NCBI GenBank assembly: GCA_025449975.1
Contig: JANWIG010000043.1
Coordinates: 1 to 64,000, forward strand
DNA: 64,000 bases
DNA from: Thermoactinomycetaceae bacterium
GTDB taxonomy: Bacteria; Bacillota; Bacilli; Thermoactinomycetales; Thermoactinomycetaceae
Direction: 5' to 3'
The notes under the pieces were generated by a model, which had not been told where the DNA came from, did no database searches, and saw only the letters and a list, made by a program, of their open reading frames with translations. How positions within the stretch are numbered: the stretch's first letter is position 1; each line of letters starts with the position of its first letter. Both the position numbers and the translations under genes were made by a program. Of the stretch, positions 17,142 to 25,897 are shown in pieces.

Positions 17142-18098
17142 ATGATAATGAATCATTCTAATAAGAAGGATTCTTTTGCGAAAACGGCTGAAAGTATTGT
17201 GGAACTCATTGGGCAAACGCCATTGGTAAGATTGCAGAAGTTGGTAAATCCGCGCGAAGATGCTGCTGTATTTGTCAAACTAGAAAAGTTAAATCCTGGT
17301 GGAAGTGTGAAGGACCGTACAGCCTATAATATGATCGGTTGGGCGGAAGAACAAGGCTACTTAAAACCAGGAGATACGATTATCGAACCGACTAGTGGCA
17401 ATACCGGCATCGGACTTGCCTTGGTCGGCGCAGCCAAAGGATATCGAACCATTTTGGTGATGCCCGATACAATGAGTGAAGAACGAATTCGGATTTTAAA
17501 AGCGTATGGAGCAGAAGTTGTCTTATCACCGGGTCATTTGCGAATGCCCGGTGCGATCCAGTTGGCTGAAAAGCTCAAAGAAGAAACTCCCCGCTCGTTT
17601 ATGCCGTATCAATTTAAAAATCTCGCTAATCCAGATGTTCATCGTCGGACAACGGGTCCAGAAATTCGCTCTCAAATGAATGGGGAGCTCGATGCGTTAG
17701 TCGCTACAGCAGGTACAGGAGGGACGATCACTGGAACAGGCGAGTATCTGCGTCAATACCTACCTCATTTATTGATTGCTGTAGTAGAACCCCAAAGTTC
17801 ACCGGTTTTAGCTGGAGGAGAGCCTGGATCACATCAAATTCCAGGGACTAGTCCTGGTTTTATCCCACCGATTTTAAATCAGCAAATTTATGATCGTATT
17901 TATCATGTTTCCGATGAAGATGCTCATGAAACCGCGCGAATCCTCGCACGGAAGGAAGGGATCTTGGTAGGTCCTTCGTCCGGGGCATCTGTTTGGGCAG
18001 CACTCCAAGTAGCAAAGGAGCTGGGTCCTAGTAAAAAGGTTGTTTGTATTGCTCCAGATACGGGAGAACGTTATTTAAGCACAAATGTATTTTCATAA
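17142..18098 (+). CDS. cysK: Cysteine synthase (O-acetylserine sulfhydrylase)
   Basis: This 318-residue fold-type II PLP enzyme has the Schiff-base lysine K57 in NPGGSVKDR, the substrate loop TSGNTGIG, the phosphate loop GTGGTITGTG and PSSGAS near the C-terminus. It makes cysteine from O-acetylserine and sulfide. ATG 17142 follows GGAAGGTGG; ATG 17148 is also possible. The cystathionine beta-synthase-like homologues of Bacilli are similar, so the exact acceptor is inferred. No T-box or S-box is visible upstream. Confidence 0.9.
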   Translation: MIMNHSNKKDSFAKTAESIVELIGQTPLVRLQKLVNPREDAAVFVKLEKLNPGGSVKDRTAYNMIGWAEEQGYLKPGDTIIEPTSGNTGIGLALVGAAKGYRTILVMPDTMSEERIRILKAYGAEVVLSPGHLRMPGAIQLAEKLKEETPRSFMPYQFKNLANPDVHRRTTGPEIRSQMNGELDALVATAGTGGTITGTGEYLRQYLPHLLIAVVEPQSSPVLAGGEPGSHQIPGTSPGFIPPILNQQIYDRIYHVSDEDAHETARILARKEGILVGPSSGASVWAALQVAKELGPSKKVVCIAPDTGERYLSTNVFS

Positions 18099-18233
18099 AA
18101 TTGCGGGAGAGGTGACCCGCAAATCATAAAATCAGATGGTATTTTCAGGAGGGAAGGGGCGGCAATGTGAAGACTCCCCTTTCTGATGCCAATAATAATC
18201 GTTTTTATCGTATAGTTTTCTAGAAAGAGGAGA

Positions 18234-19319
18234 ATGATGGAAAAACAATCACTACAACAAGTTATGAAGGATGAGATGAGACATTCTCCGATGAAGGCCA
18301 TTCCATTTGTTCGTTGGATGGAATTGCAATTATATCATCCAAAATGGGGATATTATCAACAGGAACACTCTATATTAGGGAAGCAAGGCGACTTTTTTAC
18401 TAGTGCTCATGTGGGAGATCTATTTGGAAGGACGCTAAGTCGAGCTTTTCTGCCCTTGGTCCCATCGTCTGAGTGGGTATTGGTAGAAGTAGGACCGGGG
18501 GATGGACGATTAGCAGAACAGGTTGTAAGCGGTTTATTGGAGCAAGGTGTAACGCCAGAAGAGATTGAATTATTTTTGGTTGAGACCAGCCCTTATTTAC
18601 AACGGCTACAACAGCAACGTCTAGAAAAATATCCCATTCGGTGTTCTTGGGCTCGGCGCGTGTCTGATTTACCTCGTCGCCCATTTAGTTTGATTTATAG
18701 CAATGAATTAGTGGATGCTTTTCCCGTTCATCGGATTCGAATGGAGCAAGGAGAACTCAAAGAGATTTATGTCACTTATGATGAAGATAGTGACTCCTTT
18801 AAGGAAGTAAGTGGCAGTTTGTCAACGGATCAACTTCGTCGCTATATCGACGAATTCGCTATTCAGTTGTACGAGAGACAAGCAATCGAAATTAATCTTC
18901 AAGCCTACCATTGGCTCGAAGAAGTAGCGAATTGGATGGAAAAAGGGTATCTTTTCACCATTGACTATGGGGGAGAGATCGAAGAAATCATCACACCGGA
19001 TCGAAAAAATGGAACCATCCGTTTTTATCAAAAGCATCAATTGTTATCCGATCCGTATTCAGCGATAGGCAAGGCGGATGTGACCAGTCATGTCTGTTTT
19101 ACTTCGCTGATCCATTGGGGAGAACAGCTGGGACTGAAGAAGCTTAAATTTCAAACCCAAGCCGCTTTTCTTCTAGAATCAGGTATTCTCAATTTATGTA
19201 CAGAATTGACAAATTTAGATCCTTTTAGTCCAGCAGGGAAGCAGCGAAGAGCGATCCAACAGTTGCTTCATCCATATGGGATGGGTGAGGTGTTTCGTGT
19301 ATTGCTTCAAGCCAAATAA
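18234..19319 (+). CDS. MidA/NDUFAF7-type SAM-dependent methyltransferase (COG1565)
   Basis: A 361-residue protein with features of the MidA family: an N-terminal region with YHPKWGYY and GDFFTSAHVGDLFGR, the SAM loop VLVEVGPGDGRLAEQV, YSNELVDAFPVHR, and FTIDYGGE. Mitochondrial relatives methylate a complex I arginine; the bacterial substrate is not known to me. AGAGGAG precedes ATG ATG at 18234. A terminator overlaps its stop. Confidence 0.88.
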   Translation: MMEKQSLQQVMKDEMRHSPMKAIPFVRWMELQLYHPKWGYYQQEHSILGKQGDFFTSAHVGDLFGRTLSRAFLPLVPSSEWVLVEVGPGDGRLAEQVVSGLLEQGVTPEEIELFLVETSPYLQRLQQQRLEKYPIRCSWARRVSDLPRRPFSLIYSNELVDAFPVHRIRMEQGELKEIYVTYDEDSDSFKEVSGSLSTDQLRRYIDEFAIQLYERQAIEINLQAYHWLEEVANWMEKGYLFTIDYGGEIEEIITPDRKNGTIRFYQKHQLLSDPYSAIGKADVTSHVCFTSLIHWGEQLGLKKLKFQTQAAFLLESGILNLCTELTNLDPFSPAGKQRRAIQQLLHPYGMGEVFRVLLQAK

Positions 19320-19342
19320 AAGCTCCCTGCTGGGAGCTTTTA
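19317..19342. terminator. Bidirectional terminator
   Basis: AAAAGCTCCC and GGGAGCTTTT around the loop TGCT lie between two converging genes, giving T-rich tails on both strands. Confidence 0.8.
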
Positions 19343-19345
19343 TGA

Positions 19346-19594
19346 TTAGTGAGCGGATGGAGCCGTCGAAAAATCGACAAATGTTGAATAATATACCATT
19401 CCACAGAAAGCGATAACCATGTAAGCGGCAAATAAGTACATATAGGTTTTTTCGGTTAGTTTCATTGTACCGAAAATCAGGAATAAAGCCGTTTGCGCAA
19501 AGAACAGAAGAGCCTGATTATACATTTCACCAGCTAGAAACATTAGAGCAATGACTAATGTCCAGAAGCCCAGAACTTGAAACATGCGGCCCAT
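19346..19594 (-). CDS. DUF2626 (YqgY-like) small membrane protein
   Basis: An 82-residue protein with three hydrophobic segments, beginning MGRMFQVLGFWTLVIALMF and containing LTEKTYMYLFAAYM. This matches the DUF2626/YqgY family of Bacilli, of unknown function. ATG 19594 has GGAAGGGAG upstream; the 16-residue extension to 19642 would overlap the divergent gene. Confidence 0.8.
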   Translation of the reverse strand: MGRMFQVLGFWTLVIALMFLAGEMYNQALLFFAQTALFLIFGTMKLTEKTYMYLFAAYMVIAFCGMVYYSTFVDFSTAPSAH

Positions 19595-19708
19595 ATTTTT
19601 CCACTCCCTTCCATTCAAGCTGATTTTTACTAATTTGTGCATACTATCACAGATTTATTATACCTAGACCTTTTTAGGGTATCAAGCAAAGAAGAAAGGA
19701 TGTTCAAA

Positions 19709-20464
19709 ATGCAGACACTAATCGTCGCGAAAAAAGATGGTATTGGTTGGATTCAATTTTATCGTCCAGAGGCTAGAAATGCAGTTAGTTTTCAAATGAT
19801 AAATGAATTGGAGCAAGTGATTTCAGAGTGGGAACGAGATCCAAATTTGCGAGTCATTGTCTTTTTAGGAGATGCCAAAGCTTTTCTATCGGGAGGAGAT
19901 GTTAGACAGTTTCATCAGCTAGAAAAGAAAGAAGAGATCTATCCGATCATGTATCGCATGGGTCGTCTCTTAGAACGAATAGACCGACTCAATTGTTTGA
20001 CGATTGCTGCTGTTGAAGGAATCGCTGTAGGCGGAGGATGCGAATTTGTCACTTCTTGTGATATCTGCATTGCTTCCGAAAGAGCTCGCTTTGGCTTTAT
20101 TCAAGTGAAATTAAAAATTACGACAGGATGGGGTGGAGCAAGTCGCCTATTCCGCAAAATCGGTTATGGACGAGCTCTCCGCTTGTTAGCCACCGGTGAT
20201 CGCATTTCAGCAGATGAAGCCTATGAATTGCAATTGGTTGACTACCTCTTACCTGCCGACCAGTTCGTTGATGAAGTGAAAGCGTTTGCTTTGCGAGTCA
20301 GCTATGCTCCCGTAGAATTGATTCGTACTTACAAGCAGTGGGGAAAAATTATGCGAAATGCCCAATCTCTATATGAACAAGAAGCGATGATGTGTTCAGA
20401 GTTTTGGGAGACAGATCAGCATCGAAATCAAGTAGAATCATTTTTGCGTAGAAGCGGAAAGTAA
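19709..20464 (+). CDS. Enoyl-CoA hydratase/isomerase family protein
   Basis: A 251-residue crotonase-fold protein. The oxyanion-hole segments are present: AFLSGGDVRQF and TIAAVEGIAVGGGCEF, with an N-terminal RPEARNAVSFQM. The usual catalytic Glu pair is not obvious, and GFIQVKLKITTGWGGASRL resembles the decarboxylase/isomerase branch, so the reaction is left open. ATG 19709 has AGAAAGGATG upstream. It stands alone, divergent from the DUF2626 gene. Confidence 0.8.
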   Translation: MQTLIVAKKDGIGWIQFYRPEARNAVSFQMINELEQVISEWERDPNLRVIVFLGDAKAFLSGGDVRQFHQLEKKEEIYPIMYRMGRLLERIDRLNCLTIAAVEGIAVGGGCEFVTSCDICIASERARFGFIQVKLKITTGWGGASRLFRKIGYGRALRLLATGDRISADEAYELQLVDYLLPADQFVDEVKAFALRVSYAPVELIRTYKQWGKIMRNAQSLYEQEAMMCSEFWETDQHRNQVESFLRRSGK

Positions 20465-20801
20465 GTAGGCGGCGTGTATACTTCCAGATGGATTAGGTAA
20501 TAAAAATGAATAGTTACTTATACTAGGTTTTATATCATTTGCATACAGATAGAACAGATAACATTGTGCTTGTAAACAAGCAGAGGAGAAACAGTCTATT
20601 TTTGGTTGTTTCCAAGTTGAAAGGAGGGAAGCTGCTACTGGCATAGAAAGGAACATCCTACTATGCACGAACTACCTATGAATTGCATGTACGTGAGCCG
20701 CGTGTCTGTGAAGCGTCAAAGAAAATAACATCGTGAGAGAAAGAGGCGAAGCGGGAAAATATAGATATAGGATTTTCTATGCTTTTCGTAGCAGGAGTTT
20801 G

Positions 20802-21392
20802 ATGACTGTTAAACGTCAAGATGCGTGGACAGCAGAAGATGATATGATCTTGGCAGAGGTGATTTTACGGTATATCCGTGAAGGGGGGACACAGTTAGCC
20901 GCTTTTGAAGAAGTTGCTCAAAAACTGGGTCGAACCCCTGCCGCTTGCGGCTTTCGCTGGAATAGCTCTGTCCGTAAAAAATATGAGGCGGCTATTCAAA
21001 TTGCAAAAAAACAAAGACAGAAACGAAATCAGGAAAGACGGAATGCCTTTTCAGAGCAGGATCTTTCGTCGGATTCTTCTTATACGATCGATCATATTAT
21101 TCGTTTTCTAAGACAGCATAAAAATGAAATGAACGAACTCCGCAGACAACAAAAACAACTAGAACAAGAGTTGGAAGAACGGGAGAGGCAGCTCCGAGAG
21201 TTGGAAGAAGAAAATAACCAAATGAAAAATCAACTAAACTCGGTGCAAAATGATTATCAGCTGGTAAATGATGATTTCCGGACGCTCCTCAAAATTATGG
21301 AGAGAGCGCGCAAGCTTACGCTATTTGAAGAAGAAAATGATGGAGCCAAGTTTCAGATCGAGGAAAATGGAAGTTTGGAAAGAGTAGAATAA
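20802..21392 (+). CDS. RsfA-family (YlbO-like) sporulation regulator
   Basis: A 196-residue protein with an N-terminal SANT/Myb-like DNA-binding domain ([20 protein letters not shown] ... [12 protein letters not shown]) and a long coiled coil (about 105-170, rich in Gln and Glu). RsfA of Bacillus is a prespore regulator acting with sigma F; YlbO is its paralogue beside ylbP. Because ylbP and panE follow here too, YlbO is the likelier counterpart. ATG 20802 has AGGAGT upstream. The 337 bases before it contain no gene that I can recognise. Confidence 0.85.
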   Translation: MTVKRQDAWTAEDDMILAEVILRYIREGGTQLAAFEEVAQKLGRTPAACGFRWNSSVRKKYEAAIQIAKKQRQKRNQERRNAFSEQDLSSDSSYTIDHIIRFLRQHKNEMNELRRQQKQLEQELEERERQLRELEEENNQMKNQLNSVQNDYQLVNDDFRTLLKIMERARKLTLFEEENDGAKFQIEENGSLERVE

Positions 21393-21399
21393 GCCCCAT

Positions 21400-21441
21400 C
21401 TGACCAGAAGACAGGCAACCGTCTTTTTGGTCAGCTCTTTT
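21400..21441 (+). terminator. Intrinsic terminator
   Basis: CTGACCAGAAGAC pairs with GTCTTTTTGGTCAG (one G-U pair), followed by CTCTTTT. It ends the rsfA-like gene. Confidence 0.75.
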
Positions 21442-21523
21442 CTTGTGGATTTTCCCTCATCCCCAAGAGGTGAGGGCTCACTTATTATCCCTTTTTTATT
21501 TGTTCTAAGCCTCAAAATCAAAT

Positions 21524-21565
21524 AGGGCTGTCGCAAAAGGAGCGTTTTCCATTTGCAACAACCCT
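21524..21565 (-). terminator. Probable terminator of ylbP
   Basis: On the minus strand AGGGTTGTTGCAAA pairs with TTTGCGACAGCCCT using two U-G pairs, followed by ATTTGATTTT. A second inverted repeat (AAGAGAAG with TTCTCTT) overlaps the ylbP stop. Confidence 0.6.
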
Positions 21566-21581
21566 GATCAAGAGAAGTTTT

Positions 21582-22073
21582 TTACTTCTCTTTATTTTCT
21601 TCATCTAGTAGGGAAACGTTTTCAGGAAGCCAAACATATGGGCTTTCTCCACGGTCCCGTTCCGGTGAGTAGCGCACAGGCTGAAAGCCCATCTTCTCCC
21701 AAAATTGGGCGGAGCGGTTTCGGGCATTGGTTTTAATCGGCAAACCAAATTGTTTGGCATAGGAGACGAGAGCCGAGCCGAGTCCTTGTTTTTGATATGG
21801 AGCGAGCACCTCCAATTTCCATAGCTCCAGATACTCCTGTGGAGGTGAAAAATAGCGGTCATATTTGGCGTCGATATGATAAAGACACATGCGAGCAGCC
21901 AGACGACCATATAGATAGATCCCGTAAAAAGGAGATTCAGAATTGTTTTCAATCAGATTTGCTTCCAGATCCTCTAGCATCGATAATTCTGCTAAACCGT
22001 AATCTCGAAATTGCTTAAACTCTTCGAGCGTTTTAAAGTTAATCTTCAGACGTTCCACGTAATAAGATGGCAT
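21582..22073 (-). CDS. ylbP: YlbP-type GNAT acetyltransferase
   Basis: A 163-residue protein matching Bacillus YlbP: LERLKINFKTLEEFKQF-like start, ELSMLEDLEANLIEN, SPFYGIYLYGRLAARM, and the acetyl-CoA loop PYQKQGLGSALV. The GNAT fold predicts acetylation of an unknown amine. ATG is preceded by GGAGG. Confidence 0.88.
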   Translation of the reverse strand: MPSYYVERLKINFKTLEEFKQFRDYGLAELSMLEDLEANLIENNSESPFYGIYLYGRLAARMCLYHIDAKYDRYFSPPQEYLELWKLEVLAPYQKQGLGSALVSYAKQFGLPIKTNARNRSAQFWEKMGFQPVRYSPERDRGESPYVWLPENVSLLDEENKEK

Positions 22074-22464
22074 TCGTTTTTTCCTCCAAGGTATTTTTTC
22101 TTATTATATATCATTTGCTTCTTTTAGCAGGGAATTAATATAGTTTTGTCGAAAATCTCTATTAAATGGTATATTAATTGTATCACAAAGGATAATTCAG
22201 CCAAATTTGCTGCAGTAGATCTAATTGTAAATTTTTCTTTTGACGCTATTTTCATACAAACAGACAGATTATATTCTCCAATCTTTCGATGAGGAGGTGC
22301 TGTTTAATCAGAAGCCGACCACAAAGTTACCTTGTGTGAGCAAGCGGATAGGTAGGATCGATTGGATCTCCTCCTGTTTAGAAAAGTGATTGGCAGATAA
22401 AGCCCCTGATGGAAGCCTCTTGCCAGTATCTTTTTTTCCTTCTCCTCTAATCTGATCGAGCGCT
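22074..22464. other. Intergenic region with possible remnant promoter
   Basis: No intact gene is visible. A TTGTCG/TATATT pair with an 18-bp gap (about 22147-22176) and a GAGGAGGTG (about 22291) with only a short following frame could be the promoter and ribosome site of the decayed operon that follows. Confidence 0.3.
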
Positions 22465-23075
22465 TACTTTGGTAATGTTGCCATCATGATGGAAAAATGG
22501 GTTAAACATGCTCGTCAGATGGAAGTGCTGATGTGGAAGATCTGACTTGTCATCTTTGAATGGGAATGCTCAATTCACCATCCCTTCTTCCAGCGACGCG
22601 CCGACGGCTATTGGATGCAGCCAGATTCGCAGCGAATGCGGTCCAAGATCCCTTTGATCAGGACGGTAGAATTTTTGTTGCCCTGAATGATCCATTCTAC
22701 TTTTTAGAGATGAATACCCGTTTACAAGAAGACTATCCTATGACAGAATCGATTACGGGTATAGATTTGGTTCTATTGCAAATCGATCTAGCAAAGAGGG
22801 CTTCTCCTGACAAAATAACGAAGTTTCAAATTCCAGAAAGAAAGGGAATACGATTAGATACAGGTGTTCAAGAAGAAAACATCGTTTCTCCATTCTACGA
22901 CCCACTTATAGCTAAGCTCATTGTAAGCGGTTGCAACTGTCCGGAAGTCTGAAATAAAAGCGAGGAGATTCTGTCTAAGATTCGAGTCGAGGGAATTACA
23001 ACGAATATTCCGGCGTTAATTCGTGTGATCGAAGATCCACGATTTAGAGACGGACAGTATGATACACAACGATAA
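22465..23075 (+). pseudogene. Biotin carboxylase pseudogene
   Basis: Fragments of a biotin-dependent carboxylase's biotin carboxylase subunit follow in order but in broken frames. FGN..EKWVKHARQMEV at 22468-22530 ends at an in-frame TGA (22543). SPSLLPATRRRLLDAARFAA and FYFLEMNTRLQEDYPMTESI (22560-22760) shift frame relative to it. RLDTGVQEENIVSPFYDPLI is cut by TGA at 22950, and the same frame continues with GITTNIPALIRVIEDPRF to 23075. About 150 N-terminal residues and a central segment are missing. The gene is dead; its carrier-protein partner follows intact. Confidence 0.88.
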
Positions 23076-23133
23076 AAAGATATGATCAAACCATAGAGGA
23101 TGACAGCCGGAAATTAATAAGGGAGTGGATGTT

Positions 23134-23346
23134 ATGTATATCCGAGCAACGATGACAGGTACGGTTTGGAAAATCCTTGTCGCAGTAGGAGAACAAGTAG
23201 AAATTGGACAAGAAGTAATTATTTTAGAATCGATGAAGATGGAGATTCCGATTCAAGCTGAGAAGGGTGGGAGGGTAAAAAAGATTTGGGTCGAAGAGGG
23301 GGCGTTTGTTAGAGAGGATGGGGTCTTGATCGAGCTGGAAAATTAA
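23134..23346 (+). CDS. Biotin/lipoyl carrier protein (BCCP-like, YngHB type)
   Basis: A 70-residue single biotinyl domain with the biotinylation motif ESMKMEI (target lysine K35) and the hinge strands TMTGTVWKILVAVGE and GGRVKKIWVEEGAFV. Free-standing carriers of this size serve acyl-CoA carboxylases of leucine or odd-chain catabolism in Bacilli. Its own carboxylase upstream is broken, so it may be without a partner or loaded by another enzyme. ATG 23134 follows AAGGGAG; GTG 23125 is in frame. Confidence 0.85.
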   Translation: MYIRATMTGTVWKILVAVGEQVEIGQEVIILESMKMEIPIQAEKGGRVKKIWVEEGAFVREDGVLIELEN

Positions 23347-23357
23347 GGGGGAGAGAG

Positions 23358-24254
23358 ATGATTAAGGTGGTGGAAGTCAGTCTTCGCGATGGATTGCAAA
23401 ATGAGAAGTTGATTTTACCAACCCATAAAAAGAAAGCCTTGTTGCAGAAATTACTTGCAGCAGGAGTAAAGGAGATTGAAGTCACTTCTTTTGTCCATCC
23501 GACTTGGATTCCACAACTGGCTGATGCAGATCAGTTAGCTAGTCAATTGCCTTTCGCCGCTGATGTCAATTATCGTGCCCTGGTTCCGAATAAAAAAGGG
23601 ATCGAGCGGGCGCTTCAGACGCCGATTCATGAGTATGCCGTTTTTATATCCGCCAGTGAAAGCCATAATCGGAAAAATATTCATAAGGGAATCAGGGAGA
23701 CGTTTCCGGTTCTTAAAGAAGTGGTTGAGGAAGCTGCCGGTTATGGGAAAAAAGTGCGGGGCTATGTCTCGGTCGTTTTTGGTTGTCCTTACGAAGGAAA
23801 GGTCCCTCCTTCTCAGGTTGTATCGGTTTGTGAACAATTGTTTAAACTCGGCGTTTATGAAATTTCTTTGGGCGATACGATTGGAGTAGCCACCCCTACA
23901 CAAGTAAAAGAGGTGCTGACGCTTTTAGCGAAAGAATTTCCAGCAGAGAAATTGGCTGTACATTTTCACGATACACGGGGAACGGGTTTGGTCAACGCTT
24001 ATGTGGCTTTGGAATGTGGAATTACAACATTTGATTCGGCTTTAGGAGGACTGGGAGGCTGTCCTTATGCATTGGGGGCGTCGGGGAATTTAGCAACGGA
24101 AGATCTACTCTACATGCTTCATGGGATGGGACTTAACACGGGAATTGATCTGGATGCCCTATGTGAAACGAGTCGATGGCTGGAGAGAGAGCTAAGGAAG
24201 AAGCTTCCTTCGAAAGTATTGCAAAGCTATCCTAAGAAAAAACATAGGAGCTGA
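23358..24254 (+). CDS. Hydroxymethylglutaryl-CoA lyase
   Basis: A 298-residue DRE-TIM enzyme with EVSLRDGLQNE at the N-terminus, VHFHDTRGTGLVNA for metal binding, and the family signature GLGGCPYALGASGN with the catalytic Cys. It splits HMG-CoA into acetoacetate and acetyl-CoA, the last step of leucine breakdown (YngG in Bacillus). It starts 11 bases after the carrier gene and has GGGGGAGAG as ribosome site. The reading frame is complete, although genes on both sides are decayed. Confidence 0.92.
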   Translation: MIKVVEVSLRDGLQNEKLILPTHKKKALLQKLLAAGVKEIEVTSFVHPTWIPQLADADQLASQLPFAADVNYRALVPNKKGIERALQTPIHEYAVFISASESHNRKNIHKGIRETFPVLKEVVEEAAGYGKKVRGYVSVVFGCPYEGKVPPSQVVSVCEQLFKLGVYEISLGDTIGVATPTQVKEVLTLLAKEFPAEKLAVHFHDTRGTGLVNAYVALECGITTFDSALGGLGGCPYALGASGNLATEDLLYMLHGMGLNTGIDLDALCETSRWLERELRKKLPSKVLQSYPKKKHRS

Positions 24255-24261
24255 TCCATTT

Positions 24262-24669
24262 GATCGATGGAGAGAGTGGAGAAGCAGCACAGTCATCCAG
24301 TTGAATCGCCCAGATCGCTTGTAGACGTTTATTGATTTAAGTTTAGAGAGATGAAATTCGATCGTAAGTATACGGCTGCATGAGCAGCAGCTCCGAGCAG
24401 GATTATTACAGGAGTGGAAGAGAAAGCATTTTGTTCGGAAGCGGATTGAAAAGAGAGAGAATCATCTACAGAAGACAAGTGTGCCAGTGTTTGGATCGGA
24501 TTGAATACCAAAGCCGGTGAATACTGCGCTAATTGGGATGGTTTTGGGGAACGGAATGGAGCTGGCACTTGTTTGTGATCTACGGATTGCTGGAGGACAG
24601 GTCCAGAGAGACAAGTTACCTATAGTGAGAGAAAGCATCCTGTTTTCCGATGTGATCGATCCGGTTTAG
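24262..24669 (+). pseudogene. Enoyl-CoA (methylglutaconyl-CoA) hydratase pseudogene
   Basis: Crotonase-family fragments lie in order but in different frames: TVIQLNRPDRL then a stop (about 24286-24324), IITGVEEKAFCSEAD then a stop (about 24400-24449), and IPKPVNTALIGMVLGNGMEL followed by ALVCDLRIAGG (24505-24600), whose frame stops at 24667. The C-terminal half is absent. The place after the carrier and HMG-CoA lyase genes matches yngF of the Bacillus leucine-degradation cluster. Confidence 0.85.
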
Positions 24670-24772
24670 TTAAGAGCGAGAAAGGGGCTTTGAAGAAAAA
24701 AGCCCCTCCTAAAGGTAGATAAAAAAGATATAATGGATTGCAAATGGAGAGAAGGAAGAGGGAGGTGATCGG

Positions 24773-25720
24773 GTGCATAGAATTGCTATCATTGGCGGAG
24801 GCTCACTGGGATTGTTGTGGTCGGCGAGATTCGCGGAAAGCGAGATTCCATTTACGCTTTTTACACGAACCGATGAACAAGCGAAGTTGTTAAACAGGAC
24901 GGGACTGACTTGGAAAAAGCGAAATGGAGAAACGGTGCGGCTTCCGATCGAAGCGGTAGGCATGGAGCAAATGGGACGTGAGCATTATGATCTTATCTTT
25001 GTCATGGTGAAACAACCTCAGCTGCCAGAAGTTATTTCCATATTGCCTAAGATGACCCATCCTTCGTCCCAAATGCTTTTTTGGCAAAACGGAATGGGGC
25101 ATGAGGAGTTGTTAGCACAACTGTCTGAGCGTCCATATACGTATGCAGCCATTACGACAGAAGGAGCAAGACGATTCTCTCCCACTGAAGTACAACATAC
25201 TGGAGAGGGGGAGACATGGATCGGTTCTTTTCCTCATGAGCATTTTGTGGACCCACGGCTAAGTGATCAACTGGCTTTACTTATAAGGAAAACGAACTGC
25301 AAACTCGGCATCGACCCTCATATTTTATCTCGGATGTGGGAGAAGCTAGTGATCAATTGTGCGATCAATCCCCTTACAGCCATCTATCGAGTTCCCAATG
25401 GTGAGTTATTGCAAGATGCTTTTGCGCCTGTGATCGAAGAAGTGTGTAAGGAAGTATGCTTGGTAGCGGAACAAAAGGGAATTGTGATGAATGTAGCGTC
25501 CGTTATCGAGCGGGTAAAACAAGTTTGCCGCAAAACGGCGATCAATTATTCTTCGATGTTACAAGATATCCAAAATGGTAAAAAGACGGAGATCGCTTAT
25601 TTAAATGGCGCGATTGTCCGTTATGGACAAGCTGATGGTTTACCTACACCGCGGAACGAACAACTGACGAAACAGGTATTGCTTTTGGAGCAGAATCCAT
25701 CCGCTGCTAATATTTCGTGA
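24773..25720 (+). CDS. panE: 2-dehydropantoate 2-reductase
   Basis: A 315-residue ketopantoate reductase with the N-terminal NADPH loop IAIIGGGSLGLLW, the catalytic lysine in MWEKLVINCAINPLTA, and NYSSMLQDIQNGKKTEI near the C-terminus. It reduces ketopantoate to pantoate for coenzyme A. The GTG start follows GGGAGGTGA. Its place between ylbP and bshC matches Bacillus (YlbQ). Confidence 0.92.
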   Translation: MHRIAIIGGGSLGLLWSARFAESEIPFTLFTRTDEQAKLLNRTGLTWKKRNGETVRLPIEAVGMEQMGREHYDLIFVMVKQPQLPEVISILPKMTHPSSQMLFWQNGMGHEELLAQLSERPYTYAAITTEGARRFSPTEVQHTGEGETWIGSFPHEHFVDPRLSDQLALLIRKTNCKLGIDPHILSRMWEKLVINCAINPLTAIYRVPNGELLQDAFAPVIEEVCKEVCLVAEQKGIVMNVASVIERVKQVCRKTAINYSSMLQDIQNGKKTEIAYLNGAIVRYGQADGLPTPRNEQLTKQVLLLEQNPSAANIS

Positions 25721-25897
25721 ATAAAAATAACTTTTCTAAGCACGGGAATACTTGTATAATATCTAGACAACTTCATTCTTCATACGAAATCGAGAAGACG
25801 ACATGATATGATAATGAGGTAGATCGGTTTATCACCCCGTGCATAGAAAAAATAAAAAAAAAGCAATACTACTTTGTAAAGAAAGAAGGGGAAGAAC

